DNA of 32,168 nucleotides, from positions 1 through 32,168 of the forward strand of contig REES01000111.1 of NCBI GenBank assembly GCA_007694935.1, given 5' to 3'. The DNA comes from Rhodospirillales bacterium. GTDB lineage: Bacteria; Pseudomonadota; Alphaproteobacteria; Rhodospirillales; Defluviicoccaceae. Within the stretch, counting starts at the first letter, position 1; the number at the start of each line of letters is the position of its first letter. The notes beneath the pieces are model-generated. The model saw only the letters and a list, made by a program, of their open reading frames with translations, was not told the origin of the DNA and ran no database searches. Positions 1 through 10,543 of the stretch are shown here, in pieces. A program made the position numbers and the translations under genes.

Positions 1-1414
1 CGGCGATATCAAGGTGCGCCCAGGGCGTGTCCGCCACGAACCGCTTCAGGAACTGTGCCGCGGTGATGCTGCCGCCGTAGCGGTTGCCGATATTCTTCAT
101 GTCCGCGGCATCGGACTTGATCAGCTTGTCGTAGCCCTCGCCCAGCGGCATCCGCCAGACTGGTTCGTTCACCCCGTCACCGGCAGCGATGATCCGTGAC
201 GCCAAGGCCTCGTCGTTGGAGAACAGGCCCGCGCGCTCGTGGCCCAGGGAGATCACGATGGCGCCGGTCAGCGTCGCCAAGTCGATCAGGAACCGGGGAT
301 GGAACCGCTCCTTGGTATACCAGAGCGCATCGGCGAGGACGAGGCGCCCTTCCGCGTCGGTATTGAGCACCTCGATGGTTTGGCCGGACATGGACGTCAC
401 GATGTCACCCGGCCGTTGCGCCTTGCCGGACGGCATGTTTTCCACCAAGCCGACGACCCCCACCACATTGACCTTGGCCTTGCGCCCGGCCAGCGCCGCC
501 ATCAGCCCGATCACCGCGCCGGCCCCGGCCATGTCGTACTTCATGTCCTCCATTCCCGCGGACGGCTTGATGGAGATGCCGCCGGTATCGAACGTGACCC
601 CCTTGCCGACAAAGGCCAGGGGGCCGGCATCGTCGGCCGGCTTCTCGCCCTTCCTGGGCTTGCCGGCGCCGTTCCATTGCATGACGACCAGTTGCGCTTC
701 CCGCTCACTGCCCTGGCCGACCCCGAGCAGCGCATTCATGCCGAGCTTGCGCATCTGCGCCTCGCCAAGCACCTCGACCTTGACCCCGAGCTTGGTCAGG
801 GACTTGGCCGCCGTCGCCAGGGTCTCGGGATAAACCACGTTGCCCGGCTCCGACACCAGGTCGCGGGTGAAAAACACCCCCTCGATCACCTTCTCCCGCA
901 CCTCGAACCGCGCCTGGGCGTGCTCCGGCTCGGCACAGGCGAAGGTCACGTTGCGCAGGCTCGGCTTGTCGTCCTCCTTCTCCCGGGTGAGGTACTTAGC
1001 GAACCGATAGGACCGGAGCGTCAGGCCTTCGGCCAGTTCCACCGCGATCTCGGCCGGCGACAGGGAGCACCCCTCGACGGGGTCCACCAATACCCGGGCC
1101 GCCTCCATGCCTTCCTTGGCGAGCGCGGCGTAGATGCGGCCGCCCGCACTCTGCAAGCTCAGGACATCGATCTCTGCGGGCTTGCCGAGGCCCACCAGCA
1201 GCACCCGATCCAGCCGGCTGTTGCCCGGCGCCAGCACCAGCAGTGTCTGCTCCTTGCGGCCGTGAAACCTGCTCGCGCCTATCGCCCGGCTAAGGGTCCC
1301 ACCGAGTTGCTCATCGATGGCTCGGGCCGACGGCGACAATGCCCGGCCGTCAAGAACGGCGACGGCCACGGAACCGGTTTCCGGCACACTCAGGGGGGCG
1401 AACGCTGCTTTCAT
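1..1414 (-). CDS. pepA: Leucyl aminopeptidase PepA (M17 family), 3' end beyond window
   Basis: I translated this frame by hand from ATG 1414 down to the window edge: 471 open codons with no stop. M17 aminopeptidases are cytosolic dinuclear-metal enzymes that remove N-terminal residues, preferring leucine. The family signature NTDAEGRL lies at residues 351-358. The metal and catalytic lysine motif GKGVTFDTGG starts at residue 270, and the MKYDMAGAGAV segment follows at about 291, so all expected metal ligands and the catalytic Lys/Arg pair appear present. The N-terminal 170 residues match the poorly conserved macro-like domain. The family is about 500 residues, so roughly 30 C-terminal residues are missing to the left. 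GAGAGG lies a few bases upstream of the ATG. The gene is divergent from the antiporter gene across a gap of about 290 bp. The identification is secure. Confidence 0.95.
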   Translation of the reverse strand, partial: MKAAFAPLSVPETGSVAVAVLDGRALSPSARAIDEQLGGTLSRAIGASRFHGRKEQTLLVLAPGNSRLDRVLLVGLGKPAEIDVLSLQSAGGRIYAALAKEGMEAARVLVDPVEGCSLSPAEIAVELAEGLTLRSYRFAKYLTREKEDDKPSLRNVTFACAEPEHAQARFEVREKVIEGVFFTRDLVSEPGNVVYPETLATAAKSLTKLGVKVEVLGEAQMRKLGMNALLGVGQGSEREAQLVVMQWNGAGKPRKGEKPADDAGPLAFVGKGVTFDTGGISIKPSAGMEDMKYDMAGAGAVIGLMAALAGRKAKVNVVGVVGLVENMPSGKAQRPGDIVTSMSGQTIEVLNTDAEGRLVLADALWYTKERFHPRFLIDLATLTGAIVISLGHERAGLFSNDEALASRIIAAGDGVNEPVWRMPLGEGYDKLIKSDAADMKNIGNRYGGSITAAQFLKRFVADTPWAHLDIA

Positions 1415-1706
1415 GGAGACCTCTCGTTGGGCCGAAGCGACCGCAGGATGGCGATCGGAAGCAATCTGCGATATTTAGCGGCTTGCCGGCAACAGTGAAG
1501 ACTGGGCGGGCCGGGGCAACGGCTACCCCGGGCCGGGAGCGGGAATCGGCGCCGCCGGACGACCGGTTTCGGCCATCAGTCCGAGCAACGTCGGCGCCCT
1601 CCCCCCGGATGTTCGGCGCGGTGCAGGGCCCATGGTGGATGAACTCCGCTGTGGCCCTCGCCAAGCCTGCCTCGGCCGACAGCACGGGAGCGACTGGGGA
1701 CAGACG
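1415..1706. other. Divergent intergenic region pepA / nhaP2
   Basis: This gap of about 290 bp separates two divergent genes and should carry both promoters. An open frame continues upstream of the antiporter start (from 1632), but nothing in it resembles the family. I see no convincing sigma70 hexamer pair, RNA gene or repeat. Confidence 0.5.
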
Positions 1707-3656
1707 ATGGACTTCATCCCGCTCGCCATCCTGATCGGCGCCACGCTGCTGATCGTCTGCGTGCTGTCGAGTCAGCTCGCGTTCCGCCTGGGTGCGCCGC
1801 TGCTTCTGGTGTTCCTGGGGCTCGGGCTGCTTGCCGGCGAAGACGGCCTCGGCATCGTCTTCGACGATATCCAGGCCGCATACCTGATCGGCAGCGTGGC
1901 GCTGGCGGTGATCCTGTTCGAAAGCGGGTTCGAGACACCGATGCGAAGCTATCGCATCGCCGCTTGGCCGGCGATCGCGGCGGCGACCCTTGGTGTCATC
2001 ATCACCGCAGGCCTGGTGGGAATGGCGGCGCGCTGGCTGCTCGACCTGAACTGGCTGGAGGCGCTCCTGATCGGTGCGGTGGTGGGGTCCACCGACGCTG
2101 CCGCCGTGTTCTTCCTGTTGCGTACCGGCGGGATCACTATGCGCGAGCGGGTGCGCTCCACGTTGGAGATCGAGTCCGGCAGCAACGACCCCATGGCGAT
2201 CTTCCTCACCGTCGCCCTGGTGGAGCTGATCGCCGCCGGCGCAACCGAAGTCACCTGGCACGTCGGCCTCACCTTCGCGCAGCAGATGGGCGTGGGCGCG
2301 GTGGTGGGGATCGCAGGCGGCCTGCTGATCCCGTTCGCCTCCAACCGACTGGACATGGAGCCGGGGCTGTATGCGGTGTTTTCGCTGGCCTCGGCGCTGT
2401 TGATCTTCGGTGCTGCCAGCGTGCTGGACGGCAGCGGCTTCCTCGCCGTCTACATCGCCGGCCTGATCGCCGGCAACTCCCGGCTGCGCGGCACCACGAC
2501 GCTGAAGCGCTTCCACGACGGCATCACCTGGCTGGCCCAGATCGTGATGTTCCTGACCCTGGGTCTGCTGGCGACCCCGACCCAGTTTCCGGCGGTGCTG
2601 GGCCCGGCAGCCATCCTGGGTGCGGTGCTGATCTTCATCGCCCGGCCGGTGGCCATCTGGCTGTGCCTGCTGCCGTTCCGCTTCAGTCGCAACGAGATCA
2701 CGTTCGTCGCCTGGGTGGGCTTGCGCGGTGCGGTGTCGATCTTGCTTGCGATCGTGCCGGCTTTGGGCGGCCTCGCCATCGCCCCGATGGTGTTCGATGT
2801 GGTTTTTCTCATCGTCCTGATGTCACTGGTCATCCAGGGCTGGACGATCCGGCCGACGGCGCGGTGGCTCGGTCTGATCGTGCCGCGGCATGCGGGTCCC
2901 GACAACCGTATGGAGATCGAGCTGCCGGGCCAGGCGGTGTACGAGCTGGTGGCCTATACGATCGCCGAGGACAGCCCCGTCATCCGCGGCCGGCGATTAC
3001 CGCGCTGGGCCCGGCCCTCGCTGATCGTGCGCGGCGACAAGGTCCTGTCGGTCCACACCGCCCGCGGCCTCAGGGTCGGCGACCAAGTCTACCTGTTCAG
3101 CACCCCGTCGCAGGTGCCGCTGCTGGACAAACTGTTCAGCCCCAGCCCGGAAATCACCGAGGATGACCGGGAGTTCTTCGGTGATCTCGTCCTCAAGCCC
3201 AGCGTCACCATCGGGGCCCTCGCCGAGACCTATGGCCTGCCCCTCTCGCTCGATCAGAAAAACCTGACGCTCAAGGACCTGTTCGAACAGGAGTTTCCCA
3301 AGCCTGAGATAGGCGACCGCCTGCGCATCGGCTCGGTCGAGGTGGTGGCGCGAACCGTCGACGATACCGGAATCACCAGTGTGGGGCTGTTCCTGGAGCC
3401 GACCCCGCTGTCGCGTCCCCGCCTGATGCTGTTCCAGTCGCCGGCCGAACTGTGGCTGGCGATCCGCCGCGCCGGCGCCCGACTGCGCCACCACTTGGGG
3501 AAACTGTTGCGCCGACGCGTTCGCGTCCATCCCGACAAAAAGTCCCTGCCACCGGCGAGCACACCCCGCCTCGGCTCCGGCCCAAAGCCGCCGGGGGAAA
3601 CCGATGCCGCGGCTCGCGCCGGCACCGACAAGCCGGTACGACCGGACGATCGTTAG
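1707..3656 (+). CDS. nhaP2: NhaP2/CvrA-type K+(Na+)/H+ antiporter with RCK_C and CorC/HlyC-like C-terminal domains
   Basis: This predicted inner-membrane CPA1 antiporter has 649 residues. Residues 1-390 form a dense series of hydrophobic helices. They carry GSTDAAAVF (127-135), ESGSNDP (156-162, the Asn-Asp pair typical of NhaP exchange sites) and GLRGAV (338-343). Residues about 400-475 look like an RCK_C/TrkA-C regulatory domain. Residues about 485-565 resemble the CorC/HlyC transporter-associated domain, the usual CvrA/NhaP2 order. The C-terminal tail (about 570-649) is Arg/Pro-rich. I chose ATG 1707 because GGGA lies 6 nt upstream and the first helix begins at once; the upstream in-frame ATG at 1632 would add non-homologous sequence. 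The family exports K+ or Na+ in exchange for H+, often under osmotic or alkaline control; the ion here is not shown by sequence. It converges with the DUF2270 gene, 16 bp away. Confidence 0.88.
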   Translation: MDFIPLAILIGATLLIVCVLSSQLAFRLGAPLLLVFLGLGLLAGEDGLGIVFDDIQAAYLIGSVALAVILFESGFETPMRSYRIAAWPAIAAATLGVIITAGLVGMAARWLLDLNWLEALLIGAVVGSTDAAAVFFLLRTGGITMRERVRSTLEIESGSNDPMAIFLTVALVELIAAGATEVTWHVGLTFAQQMGVGAVVGIAGGLLIPFASNRLDMEPGLYAVFSLASALLIFGAASVLDGSGFLAVYIAGLIAGNSRLRGTTTLKRFHDGITWLAQIVMFLTLGLLATPTQFPAVLGPAAILGAVLIFIARPVAIWLCLLPFRFSRNEITFVAWVGLRGAVSILLAIVPALGGLAIAPMVFDVVFLIVLMSLVIQGWTIRPTARWLGLIVPRHAGPDNRMEIELPGQAVYELVAYTIAEDSPVIRGRRLPRWARPSLIVRGDKVLSVHTARGLRVGDQVYLFSTPSQVPLLDKLFSPSPEITEDDREFFGDLVLKPSVTIGALAETYGLPLSLDQKNLTLKDLFEQEFPKPEIGDRLRIGSVEVVARTVDDTGITSVGLFLEPTPLSRPRLMLFQSPAELWLAIRRAGARLRHHLGKLLRRRVRVHPDKKSLPPASTPRLGSGPKPPGETDAAARAGTDKPVRPDDR

Positions 3657-3672
3657 AGACGAGGTCCATCGT

Positions 3673-4392
3673 TCACTCCTCCACGCCCATGCGCGCCCGT
3701 TCCGCAAGGGCCGGCAGCGGGTCGTGGCGGGGCCGGTAGGCGCGGCCGATGGCCCGCTGACCCCTGAGGGTGGTCAGCGCCACCGCCATCCACGACAGAT
3801 GGAATGCGGCCCCCATGGCCAGCGCCACCTCCCCCGGCAGCGGCCCGATGGCGGCGCGCTGCCACAACTCATCCCAGGTGGTGAGCGGTTCAGGGTGAAT
3901 TGCCAGTTTGCCCAGGTAGGTCACCAGCTGGATCAGGAAAATCCAGCTGTAGTTGCGCCGGAGGCGCCGGCCCACCGCCTCCCACAAGGAAATGTGGAAG
4001 CGGACCTCGGTGTAGTCGTCGGCCAGGATGTCGTTCCAGCGGTCGTCCACAATGACGCCCCGGCCTTCCAGCATCGGCCCGTAGAACCGGGTCTCCAGCA
4101 CCCGGATCCGCACTCGCCAGATATCGAAGAAGCGGTAGCGCCGGGCCTCGAACAGGAGGAAGACACAGACCAGAAGGCTCACCAGCACGATCGGCAGAGG
4201 CGAGGCGTCCGGCGTGGCGAACGTCACCGACATGGCGATGCCGGTCGTCACCACCGCCCAGTTGGTGGTGGCGTCCAGGCGGGTGCGCCAGATCTTGCTG
4301 CGGTACATTTCGCCCCGATAGAGGTGGGCGAGCGCGCCGATCTCGGCGGCGCCGAACTTGGGCTCGAAAGGGCGGTCTTCCCGGCCGGTCAT
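3673..4392 (-). CDS. DUF2270-family integral membrane protein
   Basis: This 239-residue protein matches the DUF2270 pattern as I remember it: an N-terminal block with LAHLYRGEMYR and WRTRLDATTNWAV (about residues 21-47), then FEARRYRFFDIWRVRIRVLE (81-100). Four membrane segments are visible at about 43-60, 66-82, 149-165 and 187-208. The hydrophilic stretch between the pairs is rich in Arg, Trp and acidic residues. The function of the family is unknown. The gene starts 12 bp after the stop of the glycerol-type binding protein and on the same strand, so the two are almost certainly cotranscribed. That suggests, but does not prove, a link to solute uptake or sensing. No catalytic motif is visible. 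Confidence 0.8.
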   Translation of the reverse strand: MTGREDRPFEPKFGAAEIGALAHLYRGEMYRSKIWRTRLDATTNWAVVTTGIAMSVTFATPDASPLPIVLVSLLVCVFLLFEARRYRFFDIWRVRIRVLETRFYGPMLEGRGVIVDDRWNDILADDYTEVRFHISLWEAVGRRLRRNYSWIFLIQLVTYLGKLAIHPEPLTTWDELWQRAAIGPLPGEVALAMGAAFHLSWMAVALTTLRGQRAIGRAYRPRHDPLPALAERARMGVEE

Positions 4393-4404
4393 GGCTTGGC
4401 GCGA

Positions 4405-6195
<1,791 letters not shown>

Positions 6196-6271
6196 CGGCG
6201 TCCTCCCTCAATCGTGACCCGATGGCTTGGCATCCCCGGGCCTTCGTGGTTGCAAACCGCGCGATTGCGAC

Positions 6272-6301
6272 TTACTTCGCGGGGCGTGTTTGGTCTATAA
6301 T
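6272..6301 (+). promoter_or_regulatory. Candidate sigma70 promoter for glpKDF
   Basis: A perfect TATAAT lies at 6296-6301 in the divergent gap. The best -35 at acceptable spacing is the weak TTACTT at 6272-6277 (18-bp spacer), so activator help is plausible. A start near 6308 would give a leader of about 130 nt before glpK. The imperfect palindrome GGTTgcaAACC sits upstream at 6248-6258. I could not recognise a GlpR operator by eye, and no glpR gene is in the window. Confidence 0.4.
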
Positions 6302-6440
6302 AACCTTTGGAGCAAGGCAGGAAAAGGGAGCGTCATCGGCTCTCGGCGAAGTGAGAACAGACAGTGCGAATGCACGGCAAGCCAATCAATCAGGCGGCCA
6401 ATTGCCAACAGAGAGCCGCCGGAACAGGGAGGGACTGTTC

Positions 6441-7964
6441 ATGGCTGATGAGTATGTGCTTTCGATCGATCAAGGAACCACCGGGTCCACGGTGTTGATT
6501 TTTGACCGAAACGCCAATATCAAAGGCCGCGCCTATTCGGAGTTCAAGCAACACTACCCCAAGCCCGGCTGGGTCGAGCACGATGCCGCCGAGATCTGGA
6601 ACGTCAGCCTCGGCGTGATCGTCAGTGCGCTGGAAGCTTCGGGCATCAAGGGCAGCCAACTCACCGCCATCGGCATCACCAACCAGCGGGAGACCACGGT
6701 GCTGTGGGACCGCAGCACCGGCAAACCGGTGGCCAACGCCATCGTCTGGCAGGACCGCCGCACCGCCGCGTACTGCGACCAGATCAAGGAGCGCGGCCTG
6801 GAAGAGATGGTCCGGGCCAAGACCGGGCTGGTGATCGACCCCTACTTCTCCGGCACCAAGGTGAAGTGGCTGCTGGACAACGTGCCCGGACTGCGCGGCC
6901 GCGCCAAGGCCGGGCAGATCGCCTTCGGTACCATCGATTCCTGGCTGGTGTGGCACCTCACGGGCGGCAAGGTGCACGTCACCGACTACTCCAACGCGTC
7001 GCGCACCCTGCTCTACAACATCCATGACCTCGCCTGGGACGACGACCTGCTGGAGCTGTTCGACATTCCCCGGGCCATTCTCCCGGAGGTGCGGCCGTCC
7101 TCCTGGGTGTATGGGCACACTGACCCCGACCTGTTCTTCGGCACCCACGGCATCCCGGTGAGCGGCATCGCCGGCGACCAGCAGGCGGCGTTGTTCGGCC
7201 AAGCGTGTTACGGCGAGGGCCGGGCCAAGAACACCTACGGCACCGGCTCGTTCGTGCTGATGAACACCGGCACCGAGGCGGTCACCAGCAAGGAGAAACT
7301 GCTGACCACCATCGCCTGGGGAATCGGCGAGGAGCCGGTGGAGTACGCGATGGAGGGAGCGATCTTCATCACCGGTGCGGCGGTGCAGTGGCTCAGGGAC
7401 GGGCTCGGCATCATCAAGTCGGCAGCGGAGACGGAAGCGCTGGCGGAGAGCCTGAGCGGCAACGATGGGGTCTATTTCGTTCCAGCGCTGGTGGGGCTCG
7501 GCGCGCCGCACTGGGACCCTTATGCGCGCGGCCTGCTGATCGGGGTTACCCGCGGCACCACCCGGGCGCACATCGCCCGTGCCGTGCTGGAGAGCATGTG
7601 CTACCAGACCCGCGACGTGGTGGAGGCGATGCACCGCGATTCAGGCATCCCGCTCAAGGAACTGCGCGCCGACGGAGGGGCCTCGGCCAACCGCTTCCTG
7701 ATGCGGTTCCAGTCCGACATCCTGGGCGTGCCGGTGGAAGTACCGGAGGTGGCGGAGACCACCGCCCTGGGGGCGGCGTACCTGGCCGGTCTCGCCACCG
7801 GATACTGGTCCAGCCGGGAGGAGATCGACGCCAACTGGAAGCTGTCCCGGCGCTACGCCCCCAAGATGCTGGACAACCAGCGCAACCACCTGTTCGGCCA
7901 ATGGCACCGGGCGGTGGATCGGGCCAAGGACTGGGCCCGGGACAACGGCAGCGGCGGGCTCTGA
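6441..7964 (+). CDS. glpK: Glycerol kinase GlpK
   Basis: This 507-residue enzyme phosphorylates glycerol to sn-glycerol-3-phosphate with ATP in the cytosol, trapping substrate that enters through GlpF. The N-terminal ATPase-fold motif DQGTTGS is at residues 10-16. [13 protein letters not shown] (about 75-87) contains the Arg-Glu pair that binds glycerol in the E. coli enzyme, and VWQDRRTA follows. The C-terminal lobe has [19 protein letters not shown] and [13 protein letters not shown], both FGGY-family hallmarks. Length matches the family (about 500). The frame is open from 6222, but ATG 6441 is right: AGGGAGGG precedes it, and family homology starts within three residues. It is the first gene of glpK-glpD-glpF. 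Confidence 0.97.
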   Translation: MADEYVLSIDQGTTGSTVLIFDRNANIKGRAYSEFKQHYPKPGWVEHDAAEIWNVSLGVIVSALEASGIKGSQLTAIGITNQRETTVLWDRSTGKPVANAIVWQDRRTAAYCDQIKERGLEEMVRAKTGLVIDPYFSGTKVKWLLDNVPGLRGRAKAGQIAFGTIDSWLVWHLTGGKVHVTDYSNASRTLLYNIHDLAWDDDLLELFDIPRAILPEVRPSSWVYGHTDPDLFFGTHGIPVSGIAGDQQAALFGQACYGEGRAKNTYGTGSFVLMNTGTEAVTSKEKLLTTIAWGIGEEPVEYAMEGAIFITGAAVQWLRDGLGIIKSAAETEALAESLSGNDGVYFVPALVGLGAPHWDPYARGLLIGVTRGTTRAHIARAVLESMCYQTRDVVEAMHRDSGIPLKELRADGGASANRFLMRFQSDILGVPVEVPEVAETTALGAAYLAGLATGYWSSREEIDANWKLSRRYAPKMLDNQRNHLFGQWHRAVDRAKDWARDNGSGGL

Positions 7965-8000
7965 GGCCCGTCGCAGGCGCCGGATGCGGAGATCGCAATC

Positions 8001-9656
8001 ATGCAACTGAGGCAGAGCAACATCAGCAAGCTGGGCCGGGTCGATTACGATGTCCTCGTCATCGGCGGCGGCATCAACGGTGCGGTCTCGGCCGCCGCCC
8101 TCTCCGGCAAGGGGGTCCGCACCGCCCTGATCGACCGCGGCGACTGGGCCGGGTTCACCAGCCAGGAATCCTCCAACCTCGCCTGGGGCGGCATCAAGTA
8201 CATGGAGACGTTCGACTTCGCCCTGGTGCGGAAGCTGTGCCTGTCGCGCAACCACCTGATCCGCAACTTCCCGTCGATCGTCCAGGAGATCCGCTTCTTC
8301 ACCAACATCCCGCAGGGATTCCGCCACAGCCGCCTGAAGTTGTGGGCAGGGACTTGGCTTTACTGGCTGATCGGCAACGGTTTCACCCGGACGCCCCGCC
8401 TTCTCTCAAAGGAACAGATAGCCCGGGAGGAGCCGATCGTCGACGTCAGCACCAGCAACGGCGGGTTCGAGTATTCCGACGCCTACCTGTTCGACAACGA
8501 CTCGCGGTTCGTGTTCGGCTTCGTGCGATCGGCCCTCAATAATGGCTGTATCGCCGCCAACTACGTCGAATCCCAGGGATCATCCCGGGATGATCAAGGC
8601 ATGTGGGTCACCCGCGCCCGCGACGTGATCGACGGCCAGGAATTCGAGATCCGGTCCCAGGTGCTGGTCAATGCCTGCGGCCCCTTCGTCGACCAGCACA
8701 ATGCCCTCACCGGGCAAAAGACCGAGCATCGCCACGCGCTGTCCAAGGGCGTGCACCTTATCGTCCATCGTCTCACCCCCAACCGCCGGGTGCTGGCGTT
8801 CTTCGCCTCGGACGGACGGCTGTTCTTCGTCATCCCCATGGGGGCGCGCACCTGCATCGGCACCACCGACACCCGGGTGGACTCCCCGTTCACCCACGTC
8901 ACCGACGAGGACCGGGAGTTCATCCTCGACAACATCAACAAGCGCCTGAAGCTGGCCAAGCCGCTCGGCAAGGAAGACATCATCGCCGAGCGCTGGGGCG
9001 TACGCCCCCTCGCCGTGAAGGGCGGCAGCGGCGGCGAAGACCGGGATTTCCTGCAACTGTCCCGCAAGCACTCCGTCGACATCAACCATCCCGAAAGGCA
9101 CATCAGCATTTTCGGCGGCAAGCTCACCGACTGCGTCAACGTCGGCGACGAGGTTTCCGACGTGGTCGGGCACATGGGCATCCCGATCCCCTACCCCGCC
9201 CATAAGTGGTATGGCGAGCCGCCCCACGCGCTCCGGCAGGAGTTCGAGCACCGTGCCCGGCTGATGAACCTGGACGGCTACACCGACCCCACCTCCACCG
9301 AGAAGCTCAGCAGCCGCTACTGGCGGCGTTACGGAATGGAGGCGTTCGATCTGCTGGAGCACATCCGCGAGGACCCCAGCCAGGCGGAGGTGCTGATCAA
9401 GGCGACCGAGTACACAAGGTGCGAGCTGCATCACAAGTCACAGCACGAGATGATCGTCAAGCTGGAGGACTTCCTCCGCCGCCGCTCCAAGATCTCACTG
9501 GTGGTTCGGGAGGACGAGATCCGCTCCTCACCCGGCCTGCTGGAGGCCTGCCGGATCCTGTTCGGTAACGCCGCCGAGGCGCGCATGGACGAGTACTTCT
9601 CGCGACACCAAAGGGACGAACCGCAACCAAAGGAGATGCTGGCGCGCGCCTTGTGA
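8001..9656 (+). CDS. glpD: Aerobic FAD-dependent glycerol-3-phosphate dehydrogenase GlpD
   Basis: A 551-residue peripheral inner-membrane flavoprotein that oxidises sn-glycerol-3-phosphate to dihydroxyacetone phosphate and passes electrons to quinone. The FAD-binding Rossmann motif VIGGGINGAVSA is at about residues 20-31. The downstream TSQESSNLAWGGIKYME (53-69) is the family's second conserved block. The central region has IPMGARTCIGTTDTRVD, and HISIFGGKLTDC lies near residue 370, as in other GlpD proteins. The C-terminal part (about 400-551) corresponds to the helical DAO_C domain. Length is normal. The ATG is 36 bp after the glpK stop with GGAGA upstream, so it is in the same operon. The product feeds triose phosphate metabolism and, in principle, gluconeogenesis toward the adjacent alpha-glucan cluster. 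Confidence 0.95.
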   Translation: MQLRQSNISKLGRVDYDVLVIGGGINGAVSAAALSGKGVRTALIDRGDWAGFTSQESSNLAWGGIKYMETFDFALVRKLCLSRNHLIRNFPSIVQEIRFFTNIPQGFRHSRLKLWAGTWLYWLIGNGFTRTPRLLSKEQIAREEPIVDVSTSNGGFEYSDAYLFDNDSRFVFGFVRSALNNGCIAANYVESQGSSRDDQGMWVTRARDVIDGQEFEIRSQVLVNACGPFVDQHNALTGQKTEHRHALSKGVHLIVHRLTPNRRVLAFFASDGRLFFVIPMGARTCIGTTDTRVDSPFTHVTDEDREFILDNINKRLKLAKPLGKEDIIAERWGVRPLAVKGGSGGEDRDFLQLSRKHSVDINHPERHISIFGGKLTDCVNVGDEVSDVVGHMGIPIPYPAHKWYGEPPHALRQEFEHRARLMNLDGYTDPTSTEKLSSRYWRRYGMEAFDLLEHIREDPSQAEVLIKATEYTRCELHHKSQHEMIVKLEDFLRRRSKISLVVREDEIRSSPGLLEACRILFGNAAEARMDEYFSRHQRDEPQPKEMLARAL

Positions 9657-9671
9657 CCATGCCCGTCAAGG

Positions 9672-9724
9672 GGGGCCGTCCGGCCCCTCCCCTGGTCAAC
9701 CAAGAACCCTCGTCAACCAAGAAC
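9672..9724 (+). repeat. Hairpin plus 17-nt-spaced direct repeat in the glpD-glpF gap
   Basis: The 96-bp glpD-glpF gap holds a GC hairpin (GGGGCC at 9672-9677, GGCCCC at 9682-9687, 4-nt loop). Two exact copies of GTCAACCAAGAAC follow, at 9695-9707 and 9712-9724, 17 nt apart; a shorter echo GTCAAG starts at 9729. There is no T-tract, so it is not a canonical terminator. It may tune glpF expression or mRNA stability. Confidence 0.5.
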
Positions 9725-9752
9725 AAAGTCAAGACAGGGAGGAAACGTCGAC

Positions 9753-10484
9753 ATGACGCCGTTTCTCGGGGAGGTGATCGGGACCGCCATCCTGATGCTG
9801 CTCGGCAGCGGGGTGGTTGCCAACGTCGTCCTGACCGGCACCAAGGGCCACAATTCGGGATGGATCGTCATCGCCTGGGGCTGGGCGATGGGGGTGTTCG
9901 TCGCCGTATTCACGGTGGCGGCGTTCAGCGGTGCCCACATCAACCCGGCGGTCAGCGTCGGCTTGGCAATCGCCGGCAAGTTCGAGTGGGCGCGGGTGCC
10001 GCTCTACATCGTGGCCCAGTTCACCGGAGCGGCAATCGGTTCCGGCCTGGTCTGGGTGTTCTACCGCAAGCATTTCGAGCAGACGGAGGATGCTGACCTC
10101 AAGCTCGCGGTGTTCTGCACCGGCCCGGCGATCCGCGATCCGGTCGGCAACCTGCTGTGCGAGATCATCGGAACGTTTTTACTGGTGTTTGCGGTGCTGT
10201 TCCTGGCCGTGTCGGTGTTCGGGCTGGGTGCCTTGGATGCCCTGCCGGTGGGCCTGCTGGTGCTGGCGATCGGCCTGAGCCTCGGCGGCACCACCGGATA
10301 TGCGATCAACCCGGCGCGTGACCTGGCGCCGCGGATCATGCACGCGTTGCTGCCGATCCCCGGCAAGCGGGACAGCGACTGGGGCTACGCCTGGGTCCCG
10401 GTGGTGGGGCCGCTGATCGGCGCCGCGTTGGCGGCGGGCCTGTACCTGCTGCTGGCGGACCCGACGGATATCCGGTTCCGCTGA
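9753..10484 (+). CDS. glpF: Aquaglyceroporin / glycerol facilitator GlpF
   Basis: A 243-residue MIP-family channel of the inner membrane. The two half-helix motifs are HINPAV (NPA at residues 64-66) and INPARDLAPR (NPA at 186-188). Asp190 directly after the second NPAR is the classic mark of glycerol facilitators as opposed to strict aquaporins. Six membrane segments can be traced. Very strong AGGGAGG sits upstream of the ATG. As third gene of the glpKDF operon it supplies passive glycerol entry, which GlpK makes effectively irreversible. The loop between helices 3 and 4 is slightly charged (about 104-117) but otherwise ordinary. The gene converges with glgX 59 bp away. Confidence 0.96.
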   Translation: MTPFLGEVIGTAILMLLGSGVVANVVLTGTKGHNSGWIVIAWGWAMGVFVAVFTVAAFSGAHINPAVSVGLAIAGKFEWARVPLYIVAQFTGAAIGSGLVWVFYRKHFEQTEDADLKLAVFCTGPAIRDPVGNLLCEIIGTFLLVFAVLFLAVSVFGLGALDALPVGLLVLAIGLSLGGTTGYAINPARDLAPRIMHALLPIPGKRDSDWGYAWVPVVGPLIGAALAAGLYLLLADPTDIRFR

Positions 10485-10543
10485 CCGACTGGGCGCGACA
10501 GGGGTGGCGGCCGTGCGGTCACAAGCCCCTGGTCGGCTTACAT

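Noticed and set aside
1350-2516. Minus-strand frame of 388 codons opposite nhaP2 and the pepA start
   Set aside because: It overlaps two recognised genes, and its composition (Gln/Arg/Ala/His-rich) is typical of high-GC antisense frames.
6222-6440. N-terminal extension of glpK from 6222
   Set aside because: The stretch includes the likely promoter and leader; ATG 6441 has a strong ribosome site, and family homology begins there.
10485-10543. Bidirectional terminator between glpF and glgX
   Set aside because: Partial pairing (CCGAC/GTCGG and AGGGG/CCCCT) is visible, but there are mismatches, a long loop and no T-run on either strand.
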